DNA of 64,000 nucleotides from an uncultured Acidimicrobiaceae bacterium (GTDB taxonomy: Bacteria > Actinomycetota > Acidimicrobiia > Acidimicrobiales > RAAP-2): positions 248,001 to 312,000 of the forward strand of contig CALJTY010000030.1 in NCBI GenBank assembly GCA_937975915.1, in the 5' to 3' direction. Below are positions 33,683-42,205 of the stretch, in pieces. How positions within the stretch are numbered: position 1 is the first letter of the stretch; every line of letters starts with the position of its first letter. The position numbers and the translations under genes were made by a program. The notes under the pieces were generated by a model. It was not told the origin of the DNA, did not search any database, and saw nothing but the letters and a program-made list of their open reading frames with translations.

Positions 33683-35173
33683 ATGTTTGATGCACTTAGC
33701 GATCGCCTAGAACGGCTCGGATCTTCACTTCGCTCCAAGGGAAGACTTACTGATGCTGACCTTGATGAAGCATTACTGGAAGTTCGAAGTGCGCTTCTAG
33801 AAGCCGACGTTGAGCTCGGTGTTGTTAAGGCATTCCTAGATGCAGTTCGTGAGCGACTCAGTGGAACTGCGCTCAGTCAAAGTCTCTCGCCTGGACAACA
33901 AGTCATCAAGGCAGTGCACGAGCAACTCATTGAAGTACTTGGTGGCGCGCCATTAAAGGTCACCTACGCCTCGAAGCCACCAACAGTCATTCTTCTCGCT
34001 GGACTTCAGGGTGCGGGTAAAACAACTACTGCGGCCAAGCTCGCATCATGGTTTAAGCAACAAGGTAGAAACCCGTATCTCATCGCAGCAGACTTACAGC
34101 GTCCCGCTGCGGTTGAACAGCTAAGAGTTCTTGGTGCTCAGATCGGCGTAGACGTTTTTAGCGACACATCCAATCCTGTGAAAGTTGCCAAGCGCGGACT
34201 TGCAGAAGCGACGCGTATTGGTAGGGACGTCGTCATTATTGACACCGCTGGTCGACTCGCAATTGACAAAGAGCTGATGAAGGAAGTTCGCTCTATCAGT
34301 GACGCGACCTCTCCTCACTACACCTTCTTGGTGATTGACGCAGTTACCGGTCAAGACGCTGTGCTCACTGCACGCTCGTTCCATGAGACTCTGGCACTAT
34401 CAGGAATCATTGTCACCAAGCTTGACTACGACGCCCGCGGCGGAGCAGTGCTCTCTGCTCGTGGTGTTGTTGGTAAGCCAGTGGTCTTTGCCTCGACTGG
34501 TGAAAAGATCGCTGACTTTGATTTGTTCCACCCAGACCGCATGGCGTCACGAATCTTGGGAATGGGCGACATGTTGTCACTCATTGAACAAGCAGAGCGC
34601 ACAATGGATCAAGACGTTCTCGCTGAGTCGTCTGGTCGAATGCTCAGTGGTGCATTCACCCTCGACGACTTCATGGCGCAACTTAATCAGGTTCGAAAGA
34701 TGGGCTCGATGGGTGGGCTGATGAAGTTGATGCCGGGCATGACTAAAGAGATGCGTCAAGCCGCTGACAATGTTGACGACGGACAACTCAACCGCGTTGA
34801 AGCGATCATCAAGTCAATGACTCCAAAGGAACGTCGGGACCCAAACATCCTTGACAGTTCACGTCGAACTCGAATTGCTAAGGGATCTGGCACAAGCGTC
34901 AATGCTGTTAACCAACTCATAAAGCAGTTTGGCGACATGAAGAAGATGATGCGCCAGATGAGTGGTGGTGGCATGCCCAACCTGCCCGGAGGAATGGGAA
35001 AAATGGCTCAAATGGCAGCGAAGGCGAGCGCCGCACGCGGTGGCGATCTTCCGCCCGGCTTTGAAGCGCTGGGAGCAGGAATGCAGTCTGGGGCTCAGGC
35101 TTCACGGCCCGGTGGCGGTGGCAAAAACAAGAAGAAAAAGGGTGGGAGAGTTACCCCACCAAAACAACGCTAA
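33683..35173 (+). CDS. ffh: Signal recognition particle protein Ffh
   Basis: GTPase subunit of SRP that binds signal sequences and 4.5S RNA. N-domain MFDALSDRLERLGSSLRSKG; G-domain LLAGLQGAGKTTTAAKLA near residue 110, DLQRPAAVEQL, DTAGRLAIDKELM and TKLDYDARGG. The Met-rich M-domain starts near 300 and includes GSMGGLMKLMPGM and RRTRIAKGSGTSVNAVNQLI (RNA-binding). A Gly/Ala/Lys-rich tail ends KNKKKKGGRVTPPKQR. 496 residues. Its expected SRP RNA gene was not found in the window. Confidence 0.97.
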   Translation: MFDALSDRLERLGSSLRSKGRLTDADLDEALLEVRSALLEADVELGVVKAFLDAVRERLSGTALSQSLSPGQQVIKAVHEQLIEVLGGAPLKVTYASKPPTVILLAGLQGAGKTTTAAKLASWFKQQGRNPYLIAADLQRPAAVEQLRVLGAQIGVDVFSDTSNPVKVAKRGLAEATRIGRDVVIIDTAGRLAIDKELMKEVRSISDATSPHYTFLVIDAVTGQDAVLTARSFHETLALSGIIVTKLDYDARGGAVLSARGVVGKPVVFASTGEKIADFDLFHPDRMASRILGMGDMLSLIEQAERTMDQDVLAESSGRMLSGAFTLDDFMAQLNQVRKMGSMGGLMKLMPGMTKEMRQAADNVDDGQLNRVEAIIKSMTPKERRDPNILDSSRRTRIAKGSGTSVNAVNQLIKQFGDMKKMMRQMSGGGMPNLPGGMGKMAQMAAKASAARGGDLPPGFEALGAGMQSGAQASRPGGGGKNKKKKGGRVTPPKQR

Positions 35174-35243
35174 ACTTGGACCTCGGGTATTTTGCCCAGT
35201 TCTGGTGGACCAGGACAAATAAAGGTTTGAAGGGAATTACGAC

Positions 35244-35540
35244 GTGACTGTGAAACTTCGTTTGGTACGAATGGGTAAGAAGAAGCAACCGACCTACCGT
35301 GTTGTTGCTGCTGAGAGCCGCCGTGCCCGTTCAGGTGCATTCCTCGAAATCGTTGGCACATACCAACCACGTGGACTATCACAGGCTCAGCCTGAACTCG
35401 TTTACAACATCGACAACGACAAGGCTGTTGCTTGGTTGATGAATGGCGCTCAGCCAACTGAGCGTGTGGCAAAACTGCTTAAGGGCAGTGGCGCACTCGA
35501 CCAGTTTGAGGCTGCAAAGGCTGCAAAGGCCGCCAAGTGA
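35244..35540 (+). CDS. rpsP: 30S ribosomal protein S16
   Basis: MTVKLRLVRMGKKKQPTYRV is the S16 N-terminus, followed by AESRRARSGAFLEIVGTYQP. The 98 residues end with an Ala/Lys repeat (EAAKAAKAAK). The GTG start has a GAAGGGA Shine-Dalgarno nine bases upstream, within a 70-base gap after ffh that may also carry a promoter. Its stop overlaps khpA. Confidence 0.97.
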   Translation: MTVKLRLVRMGKKKQPTYRVVAAESRRARSGAFLEIVGTYQPRGLSQAQPELVYNIDNDKAVAWLMNGAQPTERVAKLLKGSGALDQFEAAKAAKAAK

Positions 35541-35866
35541 GCGACGTCAACGACGACTACGTCGCCGGAGACATCAACACAATCGATGAAGTCGCTGAAA
35601 CTCGTAGCGACTTCAACGCCGAAAGTGCTGCGACTGCAACGGCAGCTCTAACTTTCATTGCTAAGTCTCTCGCTGAGGACCCAAACGATGTTTCGGTTGC
35701 TGTAGCTGAGCGCAACGACAAGGTTGTTCTTTCACTCACCGTTGGTCCAAACGACATGGGCCGCGTTATTGGTCGTCGTGGACGCACCGCACAAGCCATT
35801 CGCGCACTCGTTGCTGCGGCTGGCGCACGTGACGGCATTACGACTTCCGTCGACATCGTCGACTAA
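35537..35866 (+). CDS. khpA: KH-domain RNA-binding protein KhpA
   Basis: Single KH domain protein; KhpA proteins pair with KhpB to bind RNA and affect cell division in Gram-positives. The KH GxxG loop is IGRRGRTAQAIRALV near residue 80. An acidic N-terminal extension of ~30 residues precedes the conserved LTFIAKSLAEDPNDVSV core, so a start downstream cannot be excluded. The GTG at 35537 overlaps the rpsP stop. It lies between rpsP and rimM as in most actinobacteria. Confidence 0.9.
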   Translation: MSDVNDDYVAGDINTIDEVAETRSDFNAESAATATAALTFIAKSLAEDPNDVSVAVAERNDKVVLSLTVGPNDMGRVIGRRGRTAQAIRALVAAAGARDGITTSVDIVD

Positions 35867-35868
35867 TT

Positions 35869-36357
35869 GTGAGCGCTTCAGAGCGCCCTACGCTCGAAGT
35901 CGGGCGAATCATCAAGGCCCAAGGTCTCAAGGGTCAAGTTCTTGTCGATTTCTGGACCGATCGCATTTCCGAACGAATTGCACCTGGCACTGAACTAACT
36001 ACCGAACGTAGTGTTCTTATTGTCAAAGCAGGGGCTAAACACCAGCAGCGCTACATCGTTTCTTTTGAGGGCACAACCACTCGCGAGCAAGCCGAAGCAT
36101 TGCGCGGGCTCGTGCTCTCTGCTCCTGGACTCGAAGATGACGACGCAATTTGGATCGATGAGCTATTTAATGCAGAGGTATACGATCAAGACGGCATTCT
36201 GCGAGGCAAAGTCAAAGAAGTTGAAGAGAACCCAGCGAGTGACATCCTGATTCTCGACACTGGCTTTCTTGTTCCGCTCGCGTTTGTTGTAGAAGTCGAA
36301 GCGAATACTCGCATCGACATTGAGGCTCCGAAGGGACTCTTCGAAGATGAGGATTGA
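35869..36357 (+). CDS. rimM: Ribosome maturation factor RimM
   Basis: Assists maturation of the 30S head and binds S19. LEVGRIIKAQGLKGQVLVDF is the family N-terminus; the PRC-barrel half carries DEDDAIW-like acidic residues, LFNAEVYDQDG and the terminal VLILDTGFLVPLAFV-type core. 162 residues. GTG start two bases after the khpA stop; the 3' end overlaps trmD by 11 bases. Confidence 0.94.
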   Translation: MSASERPTLEVGRIIKAQGLKGQVLVDFWTDRISERIAPGTELTTERSVLIVKAGAKHQQRYIVSFEGTTTREQAEALRGLVLSAPGLEDDDAIWIDELFNAEVYDQDGILRGKVKEVEENPASDILILDTGFLVPLAFVVEVEANTRIDIEAPKGLFEDED

Positions 36358-37075
36358 TGTCCTAACGCTTTTTCCAGAAGCAATTACTCAGTACTCAACT
36401 ACCTCGGTGCTTGGCCGTGCTGGTGAGCGAAAGATCTGGGAACTTCATGTTCATGATCTTCGAGATGAAACTTCTGACGTCCACCGCAGCGTTGATGACA
36501 CGCCATATGGTGGAGGCGCTGGCATGGTGCTTCGCGCTGAACCGATTGTGCAGACCATCGAAAAGAACCCTGCCATCAAGAAGCCGTTGATTGCACTTAC
36601 GCCCTCGGGTCGACCATTCACTCACGAAATCGCCCGTGAACTGAGTTCTCTCGAAGGTTTCTCACTTCTGTGTGGACGTTACGAGGGTTTCGACCAACGA
36701 GCATTAGACCTTGTGGTTGATGATGAAATCTCGCTGGGTGATTTTGTACTTGCTGGGGGAGAACTCGCGGCTCTGTGTGTGATTGAGTCGGTTGTTCGAC
36801 TTCTTCCGGGCGCTCTCGGAAATGATGAATCGAGCGTAGAAGAGTCATTTGGCGATGGACTCCTTGAATATCCGCACTACACCAAGCCTGCTGAATTTCG
36901 AGGGCTCGAAGTTCCTGAAGTTCTTCGCTCCGGTGACCACGCAAAAATAGCTAGATGGCGCCGCGCACAAGCCCTCAGACGCACCATAAATCGCCGTCCT
37001 GACCTCATTGAGCGCCGAGGTGGGCTCAGCTCCGGTGATCAGGAAATCTTGGCTGAATTCCCTCCTTTGGATTAG
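36347..37075 (+). CDS. trmD: tRNA (guanine37-N1)-methyltransferase TrmD
   Basis: SPOUT-class, SAM-dependent methylation of G37 next to the anticodon, preventing +1 frameshifts. MRIDVLTLFPEAI is the universal N-terminus. VDDTPYGGGAGMVLRAEPI, LLCGRYEGFDQRALD and LGDFVLAGGELAALCVIES (trefoil knot) are intact. 242 residues from the ATG at 36347; the longer frame from 36320 lies in rimM. The gene leads into rplS after 56 bases, the usual order. Confidence 0.97.
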   Translation: MRIDVLTLFPEAITQYSTTSVLGRAGERKIWELHVHDLRDETSDVHRSVDDTPYGGGAGMVLRAEPIVQTIEKNPAIKKPLIALTPSGRPFTHEIARELSSLEGFSLLCGRYEGFDQRALDLVVDDEISLGDFVLAGGELAALCVIESVVRLLPGALGNDESSVEESFGDGLLEYPHYTKPAEFRGLEVPEVLRSGDHAKIARWRRAQALRRTINRRPDLIERRGGLSSGDQEILAEFPPLD

Positions 37076-37131
37076 GGCGCTAAAACCCGCTAAACTCTTA
37101 AAGCCTCAGTGATCCGAAAGGGACCGCTCTC

Positions 37132-37488
37132 ATGAATCCGACCGACCTAATTGACCGCGACTCACTTCGCGACGACATTCCAGCATTCCGCCCAGGAGAC
37201 ACGCTCATCGTGCACGTACGTGTTGTTGAAGGTACTCGTGAGCGTATTCAGCTCTTCAAGGGCATCGTAATTCGCCGCCAGGGTTCTGGCCTTCAGGAAA
37301 CTTTCACCGTTCGTAAGGTGAGCTTTGGTGTTGGTGTTGAGCGTACGTTCCCAGTTCACGCTCCAACAATCGCAAAGATTGAAGTTGAGTCATTCGGTGA
37401 CATTCGACGCGCCAAGCTGTACTACCTCCGTGACCTCCGTGGAAAAGCCGCGAAGATCAAGGAATTGCGCGTTACCGAAAAAGCTTAA
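37132..37488 (+). CDS. rplS: 50S ribosomal protein L19
   Basis: Ribosomal protein at the 30S/50S interface. IPAFRPGDTLIVHVRVVEGT, RIQLFKGIVIRRQGSG and SFGVGVERTFPVHAP are diagnostic. The C-terminus LYYLRDLRGKAAKIKE is typical. 118 residues. The ATG has GAAAGGGA eight bases upstream. Confidence 0.98.
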   Translation: MNPTDLIDRDSLRDDIPAFRPGDTLIVHVRVVEGTRERIQLFKGIVIRRQGSGLQETFTVRKVSFGVGVERTFPVHAPTIAKIEVESFGDIRRAKLYYLRDLRGKAAKIKELRVTEKA

Positions 37489-37491
37489 TCT
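37486..37491 (+). promoter_or_regulatory. Putative leaderless -10 element of the DUF2469 gene
   Basis: TAATCT, which overlaps the rplS stop codon, followed by six bases and the ATG at 37498. Confidence 0.4.
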
Positions 37492-37497
37492 GCCTAC

Positions 37498-37797
37498 ATG
37501 GCCGATGAAGAGCTTGATGACTACGAGTCGACTCTCGAACTCGCACTAGTTCAAGAATACAAAGCGGTAGTCGGCATGTTCGACTTCGCAATCGAAACTG
37601 ACCGTCGTTTCTACTTAGCAAATGATGTAGCCGTCGACGTTAAGTCGAGTGGCAATCCCACATTGCTTGAAGTAAACCTGACTGATGCTTGGGTGTGGGA
37701 CATGTACCGTTCAGCTCGATTCGTTCCATCAGTTCGAATACTCACATTTCGAGATGTCAACATCGAGCGTCTTCCCAAGGAAGACTTACAGCCCTAA
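37498..37797 (+). CDS. DUF2469 domain protein
   Basis: Acidic actinobacterial protein of 99 residues and unknown function. DDYESTLELALVQEYKAVVG, ETDRRFYLANDVAVDVK and LTDAWVWDMYRSARFVPSVR are strongly conserved in this family, giving a confident family call. In most actinobacteria the order is rplS-lepB-rnhB-DUF2469; here lepB and rnhB are absent and the gene follows rplS directly. Start supported by TANNNT-N6-ATG. Confidence 0.9.
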   Translation: MADEELDDYESTLELALVQEYKAVVGMFDFAIETDRRFYLANDVAVDVKSSGNPTLLEVNLTDAWVWDMYRSARFVPSVRILTFRDVNIERLPKEDLQP

Positions 37798-37800
37798 GCA

Positions 37801-38259
37801 ATGACACTTACGCACCGGACGTTTTCGTTAGCTGATTTATCTGAGGCCCCTCGAGTTCTTAACGCTGACAACACGCTCTTTTCATGTAGCGACGCAGACA
37901 GTGTCATGTGCTTATCGTCTCTACGCGAGCAACTTGACTCGTCGGTGGGAATCTGGCTCGAAGTAGGCGAGAGCTATCCAGCAGCACTCTGCGCCAGAGA
38001 CATTGCAACACTCAGCTGGCTCGTAGATCTTCGTGAAGTTGTCATTGCTGGCGATGATGCAGATGCTCACGCAGATGTAGTTAGAGCAATGCTGAGTGAT
38101 GAAGAAATAACGTTCTCAAACAAAGTCGCGAACATAGTCCATGCCTACAACCGGCCCGCACCACCAAAGCCCATTCGGGTGTGGAGTTATGAAGATGGCG
38201 CGCTACGAAGTGGCGATGAAGTTCTCACGCCAGACTCCTTAGGCAATACGTTCGCCTAA
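37801..38259 (+). CDS. Unrecognised acidic protein, 152 residues
   Basis: I do not recognise this protein. It is soluble and acidic, with alternating short beta/alpha-like segments (VGIWLEVGESYPAALCARDI, LREVVIAGDDADAHADVVRA). No metal-binding motif, signal peptide or membrane segment is seen. It begins three bases after the DUF2469 stop, so it is probably co-transcribed with it. Its end overlaps the convergent PPOX gene by 21 bases. Codon use looks like that of its neighbours. Confidence 0.75.
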   Translation: MTLTHRTFSLADLSEAPRVLNADNTLFSCSDADSVMCLSSLREQLDSSVGIWLEVGESYPAALCARDIATLSWLVDLREVVIAGDDADAHADVVRAMLSDEEITFSNKVANIVHAYNRPAPPKPIRVWSYEDGALRSGDEVLTPDSLGNTFA

Positions 38260-38661
38260 TACTTGGGGTTGCATCGAAATACGGTCTGGCTGAATACGAA
38301 CAGTCACTCGAACTTCGGTTTCGCTGCGAAAAGGATAGGAATCAACGCCAAGGTATTTCTTGGCGAGTTGATCAATCACGGCGTCTGCGCCATCAGTCGT
38401 GAACTGTGTGACTGTTCCCATCACGGCAATGCAGACGTACGGGTCATCAGGGTCAGTGAGTGAAACCGCAACGCGAGCATCGGTGGCGAGGTTTCGAGCC
38501 TTCGATCTTCCAAGTGCGGTGTTAATAATTATGTCGTTTCCTTCGAGCATTACCCACACTGGTGTGACGTTAGGAGAGCCATCGGGCATCAGGGTTGCGA
38601 CGTGGGCGAGGACCTTTTTTTCAAAGATTGCGTGCGATGCGGGTGTGAATGTGTCAGTCAT
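38239..38661 (-). CDS. PPOX class (probably F420-dependent) oxidoreductase
   Basis: Split-barrel flavin/deazaflavin-binding protein of 140 residues. AHVATLMPDGSPNVTPVWVM near residue 15, ALGRSKARNLATDARVAVSL and DDPYVCIAVMGTVTQF match the actinobacterial F420-binding PPOX group (Rv1155-like). The cofactor is inferred from this resemblance and could be FMN. AGGAG lies five bases before the ATG. It is convergent with the unknown gene and divergent from nfo. Confidence 0.85.
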   Translation of the reverse strand: MTDTFTPASHAIFEKKVLAHVATLMPDGSPNVTPVWVMLEGNDIIINTALGRSKARNLATDARVAVSLTDPDDPYVCIAVMGTVTQFTTDGADAVIDQLAKKYLGVDSYPFRSETEVRVTVRIQPDRISMQPQVLGERIA

Positions 38662-38708
38662 TACTGCTCCTGTCGAGTTTGATGCATTTGGCTACTAGTT
38701 TTACTGTA

Positions 38709-39731
38709 ATGAACATTGGTGCACATGTACGCGGTGGGGGCAAATTAACGCCTTCTTTGGACGCTGGAGTAGAGATTGGGGCTACCTCTATTCAAATCTT
38801 TACTCAGAGTCCTCGAATGTGGAAGCCGTCGTCCTATGAGGACAAAGTCCTAGAGAAATTTCGTGAGGCCCAGGCTGCTCACCCAACGATTAAAGACACC
38901 TTTTGTCACGCTACGTATCTGATCAATCTCGCGAGCCCCGATAAAGAGCTTTACGAGAAATCAATTCTTTGTCTCACCACCAATCTCACCGTAGGAAGAG
39001 GGATGGGCGCAAAGGGTGTAGTTGTGCATACTGGCAGTCACATGGGCGTTGGATTTGAAAAAGCATTGCCTCAGATCGCTGAAGCATTCATGCGAGCTCT
39101 TGATGGAGCTGGCAAATCTCCTAATGGCGTAGACGATTGTCCGATCTTGATTGAGAACACTGCTGGTGCTGGAGGCACGGTTGGAAGAAGCTTCGATGAG
39201 ATTGAAGCAATGATCAACGCGTGTGGAAAAGACGAGCGCCTAGGACTCTGTATCGACACCCAGCACCTCTGGGCGAGTGGTTTTGACTTCTCAACTCTTG
39301 AGGGCGCGAAGAAATTAGTTAAGGAAGTCGATTCGCGAATTGGTATGGACCGACTCAAGTGTTTCCACCTCAATGACTCAAAGATTGAGCTTGGCGGCAA
39401 TAAGGACCGTCACGCAAACATTGATGAAGGAACCATTGGCGCGAAAGGTCTCGCCGCTCTAATGGGTCATCCAAAGATTCGAAACATCCCAATGCTGCTC
39501 GAAGTCCCTGGCGATGGTGACGGACCGCGCGCTGTGGACGTTAAAAAAGCTGAGAAGACCTACGCCGAAGGACTCGCGCTGTACAGCGTAAGCGCAAAGC
39601 CAGCAAGTTCAAAAGTAAAGTCTGCAGCAAAGAAAGCTGCACCTAAAAAGGCTGCAGCCGTAAAGAAGCCTGCAACAAAGAAACCAGCAGTCAAAAAAGC
39701 TGCTGTCAAGAAAACGACCAAGAAGAAGTAG
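38709..39731 (+). CDS. nfo: Endonuclease IV (Nfo) with Lys/Ala-rich histone-H1-like tail
   Basis: AP endonuclease with a TIM barrel and three-zinc site. MNIGAHVRGGGKLTPSLDAG is the family N-terminus; VVVHTGSHMG, ILIENTAGAG, GLCIDTQHLWASGFDF and CFHLNDSKIELGGNKDRHANI carry the conserved Glu, Asp and His ligands. The barrel ends near residue 295 (LLEVPGDGDGPRAV). The last ~45 residues are a KK/A/P-rich repeat (VKKPATKKPAVKKAAVKK) like those on actinobacterial HU and histone H1. The ATG at 38709 is chosen because the conserved sequence starts there. A TAGTTT lies seven bases before it. Confidence 0.92.
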   Translation: MNIGAHVRGGGKLTPSLDAGVEIGATSIQIFTQSPRMWKPSSYEDKVLEKFREAQAAHPTIKDTFCHATYLINLASPDKELYEKSILCLTTNLTVGRGMGAKGVVVHTGSHMGVGFEKALPQIAEAFMRALDGAGKSPNGVDDCPILIENTAGAGGTVGRSFDEIEAMINACGKDERLGLCIDTQHLWASGFDFSTLEGAKKLVKEVDSRIGMDRLKCFHLNDSKIELGGNKDRHANIDEGTIGAKGLAALMGHPKIRNIPMLLEVPGDGDGPRAVDVKKAEKTYAEGLALYSVSAKPASSKVKSAAKKAAPKKAAAVKKPATKKPAVKKAAVKKTTKKK

Positions 39732-39741
39732 AAGGAACATC

Positions 39742-41130
39742 ATGAGTGAATTTCGTACCGAATCGGACACGATGGGAACAATCGAAGTGCGTAGCGACCG
39801 CTACTGGGGTGCACAGACCGAGCGCAGCCTTCACCACTTTGAAATAAGTGACGAGACAATGCCACCGGCTCTTATCCGCTCATTTGGCATCTTGAAGTCA
39901 GCTTCAGCGCAGGTGAATGAAGCACTTGGAAAACTCGATAAAGAAAAGTCTTCTCTTATTCAGCGTGCCGCTGCTGAAGTAATTGATGGAACGCTCATGG
40001 ATGAGTTCCCACTTCGAATCTGGCAGACCGGTTCTGGTACACAGACAAACATGAACGTAAACGAAGTTATTTCTAACCGTGCCATTGAGATGGCTGGTGG
40101 AGAAATGGGTTCAAAGAAGCCAGTACACCCAAATGACGACGTAAACATGTCCCAGTCATCGAACGACACATTCCCAACAGCAATGCACATTGCGGCAGTT
40201 GTAGAAATAACAGATCGCTTGATCCCATCGGTGAAGCGACTCCGTGATGCCCTTGATGTGAAGGCGAAAGCTTACGTAAACGTCACAAAAATTGGCCGTA
40301 CTCACTTGATGGACGCAACGCCGCTGACCTTGGGACAAGAGTTCTCTGGTTATGTTTCACAGCTCGACGCTGACCTCGATCGTTTGCAAATCATTCTTCC
40401 TGGCCTCTACGAATTGGCAGCTGGTGGAACTGCTGTTGGAACAGGGCTAAACACTCACCCTGAGTTCGGTGACCGAGTTGCAAAAGCAATCGCCAAGATG
40501 ACCGGCAAGCCGTTCATCACTGCTCCAAACAAGTTCGCAGCACTCGCAGCTCATGATGCCTTGGTCTTTGCTCACGGGGCGATCAAGACGCTTGCCGCAA
40601 GTCTTACCAAGATTGCTGACGACCTTCGCTGGCTCGGCTCAGGTCCACGTTCAGGGCTCGGTGAGTTGCAACTTCCAGAGAACGAACCAGGAAGCTCAAT
40701 CATGCCTGGAAAGGTGAATCCAACACAGTCTGAAGCAATGATCATGGTCAGTATTCAGGTCTACGGCAATGACGCTGCGATTGGCATTGCTGGAGCTCGT
40801 GGAAATCTTGAATTGAATGTTTGCAAGCCAGTAATTATTCATAACTTCTGTAACTCAATTGATCTTCTTACAGATGCTTGTGACCGTTTCCGTGAATTCT
40901 GCGTAGAAGGTCTAGAGCCTGACTATGAGCAGATCAAGAACCACCTCAACAATTCACTCATGCTCGTAACTGCGCTTAACCCCATCATTGGTTACGATAA
41001 GGCTGCTCAAGTGGCCAAGAAGGCTCACAAGGAGCGCCTCACACTACGTGAAGCTGTGGTGGCACTCGACTTCATGACGGGTGAAGAATTCGACAAGGCA
41101 GTGGTCCCAGAGGACATGACTCACCCTTAG
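39742..41130 (+). CDS. fumC: Fumarate hydratase class II
   Basis: Reversible hydration of fumarate to malate in the TCA cycle; iron-independent tetramer. FRTESDTMGTIEVRSDRYWG at the N-terminus, TGSGTQTNMNVNEVISNRA, HPNDDVNMSQSSNDTFPTAM, GRTHLMDATPLTLGQEF and the fumarate-lyase signature GSSIMPGKVNPTQ are all intact. The 462 residues match the family length. AGAAGGA precedes the ATG. Ends ten bases before the convergent hydrolase stop. Confidence 0.97.
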   Translation: MSEFRTESDTMGTIEVRSDRYWGAQTERSLHHFEISDETMPPALIRSFGILKSASAQVNEALGKLDKEKSSLIQRAAAEVIDGTLMDEFPLRIWQTGSGTQTNMNVNEVISNRAIEMAGGEMGSKKPVHPNDDVNMSQSSNDTFPTAMHIAAVVEITDRLIPSVKRLRDALDVKAKAYVNVTKIGRTHLMDATPLTLGQEFSGYVSQLDADLDRLQIILPGLYELAAGGTAVGTGLNTHPEFGDRVAKAIAKMTGKPFITAPNKFAALAAHDALVFAHGAIKTLAASLTKIADDLRWLGSGPRSGLGELQLPENEPGSSIMPGKVNPTQSEAMIMVSIQVYGNDAAIGIAGARGNLELNVCKPVIIHNFCNSIDLLTDACDRFREFCVEGLEPDYEQIKNHLNNSLMLVTALNPIIGYDKAAQVAKKAHKERLTLREAVVALDFMTGEEFDKAVVPEDMTHP

Positions 41131-41139
41131 AGGTTGTGG

Positions 41140-42051
41140 CTAGCTTTTCTTGCCAGAAATTTCAATTACAGCATTCATCAGTTTTGAGATGATGCTGAGG
41201 TGACCTTCGTTTTTGCTGAGTTGCAATGTGCTCTGTGGAATCAGCTCATGGGTGTGATGCGCGTTCATAACATTGACAATCGTGTCAGATTCACCATGGA
41301 TGATGAGCACTGGGCATTTGACACCATTGACGTCAAATGAGTTCCAGCCAACGCCGTCTGCGATTCGGTCGTCGACAAAACCATCGACACCTCTTGCATA
41401 CGGCTCAAGCATCAATGATTGCCAAATTTCACTTGAGTCTTGGAAACTTGCCAAGTAATTGAGGTCTGCGGGGGTCAGTTTTATGAGTTTCGCAACAAGT
41501 TTTTTGAAAGGCATCCCAGCCAATTTGCGACCTATCTTCAGTCCAACTAAAAGCTTCTCTCCATTTGGCCCAGACATTTTTAGAGCAGGAGCGAATGCGG
41601 CTTCACGATTTTTTGCGTTCCAGAGTGAATTCACTGTTTTTCTATCCATCGCCATGCGAGCAGGCTCAAACCGCATGTCAGTCATGGCACAACATGCAAC
41701 AACTCCTAGGACTCGATCAGGAACAAGCGATGCAAGTGCGAATGCGTACGCGCCTCCAGTTGAAACTCCAGTTACATAAAATTTGTCTAGCTGTAGATGA
41801 TTAGCAACAGCGATTGCATCTGTAATCCAGTCAGCGATGGATCTACCGGGCTTTGGATCTGAGAGCCCATATCCAGGTCGGTCAATTCCCACCAAGAAGA
41901 AACCATTTTTGAATGCTTCATCATGGTCAGCCGAGATTGACAGCCGCGAACCAGGGCCACCATGACAGTTGATTACAGGGACGCCACCCTCGATCCCATA
42001 TGTTGCATATCCAACTGTTCTGCCATCTGAAGTCTTTATAGTTCCATCCAT
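41140..42051 (-). CDS. Alpha/beta-fold hydrolase
   Basis: 303 residues. The oxyanion HG dipeptide is in VINCHGGPGSRLS (residues ~25-38), the nucleophile elbow is VTGVSTGGAYAFAL with Ser near residue 98, and VLIIHGESDTIVN carries the acid; EGHLSIISK supplies the His. The GGPGSR block resembles proline iminopeptidase-type and hydroxynitrile-lyase-like hydrolases. Substrate unknown. The start follows TAGATT by six bases. Confidence 0.88.
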   Translation of the reverse strand: MDGTIKTSDGRTVGYATYGIEGGVPVINCHGGPGSRLSISADHDEAFKNGFFLVGIDRPGYGLSDPKPGRSIADWITDAIAVANHLQLDKFYVTGVSTGGAYAFALASLVPDRVLGVVACCAMTDMRFEPARMAMDRKTVNSLWNAKNREAAFAPALKMSGPNGEKLLVGLKIGRKLAGMPFKKLVAKLIKLTPADLNYLASFQDSSEIWQSLMLEPYARGVDGFVDDRIADGVGWNSFDVNGVKCPVLIIHGESDTIVNVMNAHHTHELIPQSTLQLSKNEGHLSIISKLMNAVIEISGKKS

Positions 42052-42057
42052 TTTGAA

Positions 42058-42063
42058 AATCTA
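42058..42063 (-). promoter_or_regulatory. Putative leaderless -10 element of the hydrolase gene
   Basis: TAGATT on the minus strand, exactly six bases before the ATG at 42051. Confidence 0.45.
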
Positions 42064-42127
42064 GTGCAAGCCAATGGTGATGTGATGTTCGATCAAAGCG
42101 TTAGTCAGCCGAGGATAGGAGGCGCAC

Positions 42128-42205
42128 ATGTATCAACGTCCTGGGATGGACGCTGGAAAAGATTTAATTGCTGAGGGCTTCCAAGTATTGCAAGCTGCTA
42201 ATTAA
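42128..42205 (+). CDS. Candidate 25-residue small protein
   Basis: A short open frame encoding MYQRPGMDAGKDLIAEGFQV plus five residues, with a strong AGGAGG site (42117-42122) five bases before its ATG. It lies in the 146-base gap between the divergently placed hydrolase promoter and the end of pspAB, overlapping the pspAB 3' end by 8 bases. The Shine-Dalgarno site is the main support. It could be a true small protein or a remnant. Confidence 0.4.
   Translation: MYQRPGMDAGKDLIAEGFQVLQAAN

Noticed and set aside
35174..35243. 4.5S SRP RNA gene after ffh
   Set aside because: The 70-base gap has no stem with the GGAA tetraloop and symmetric loop of SRP RNA.
39600..39731. Tandem nucleotide repeat at the nfo 3' end
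   Set aside because: The Lys/Ala periodicity is at the protein level; codons vary too much for a simple DNA repeat.
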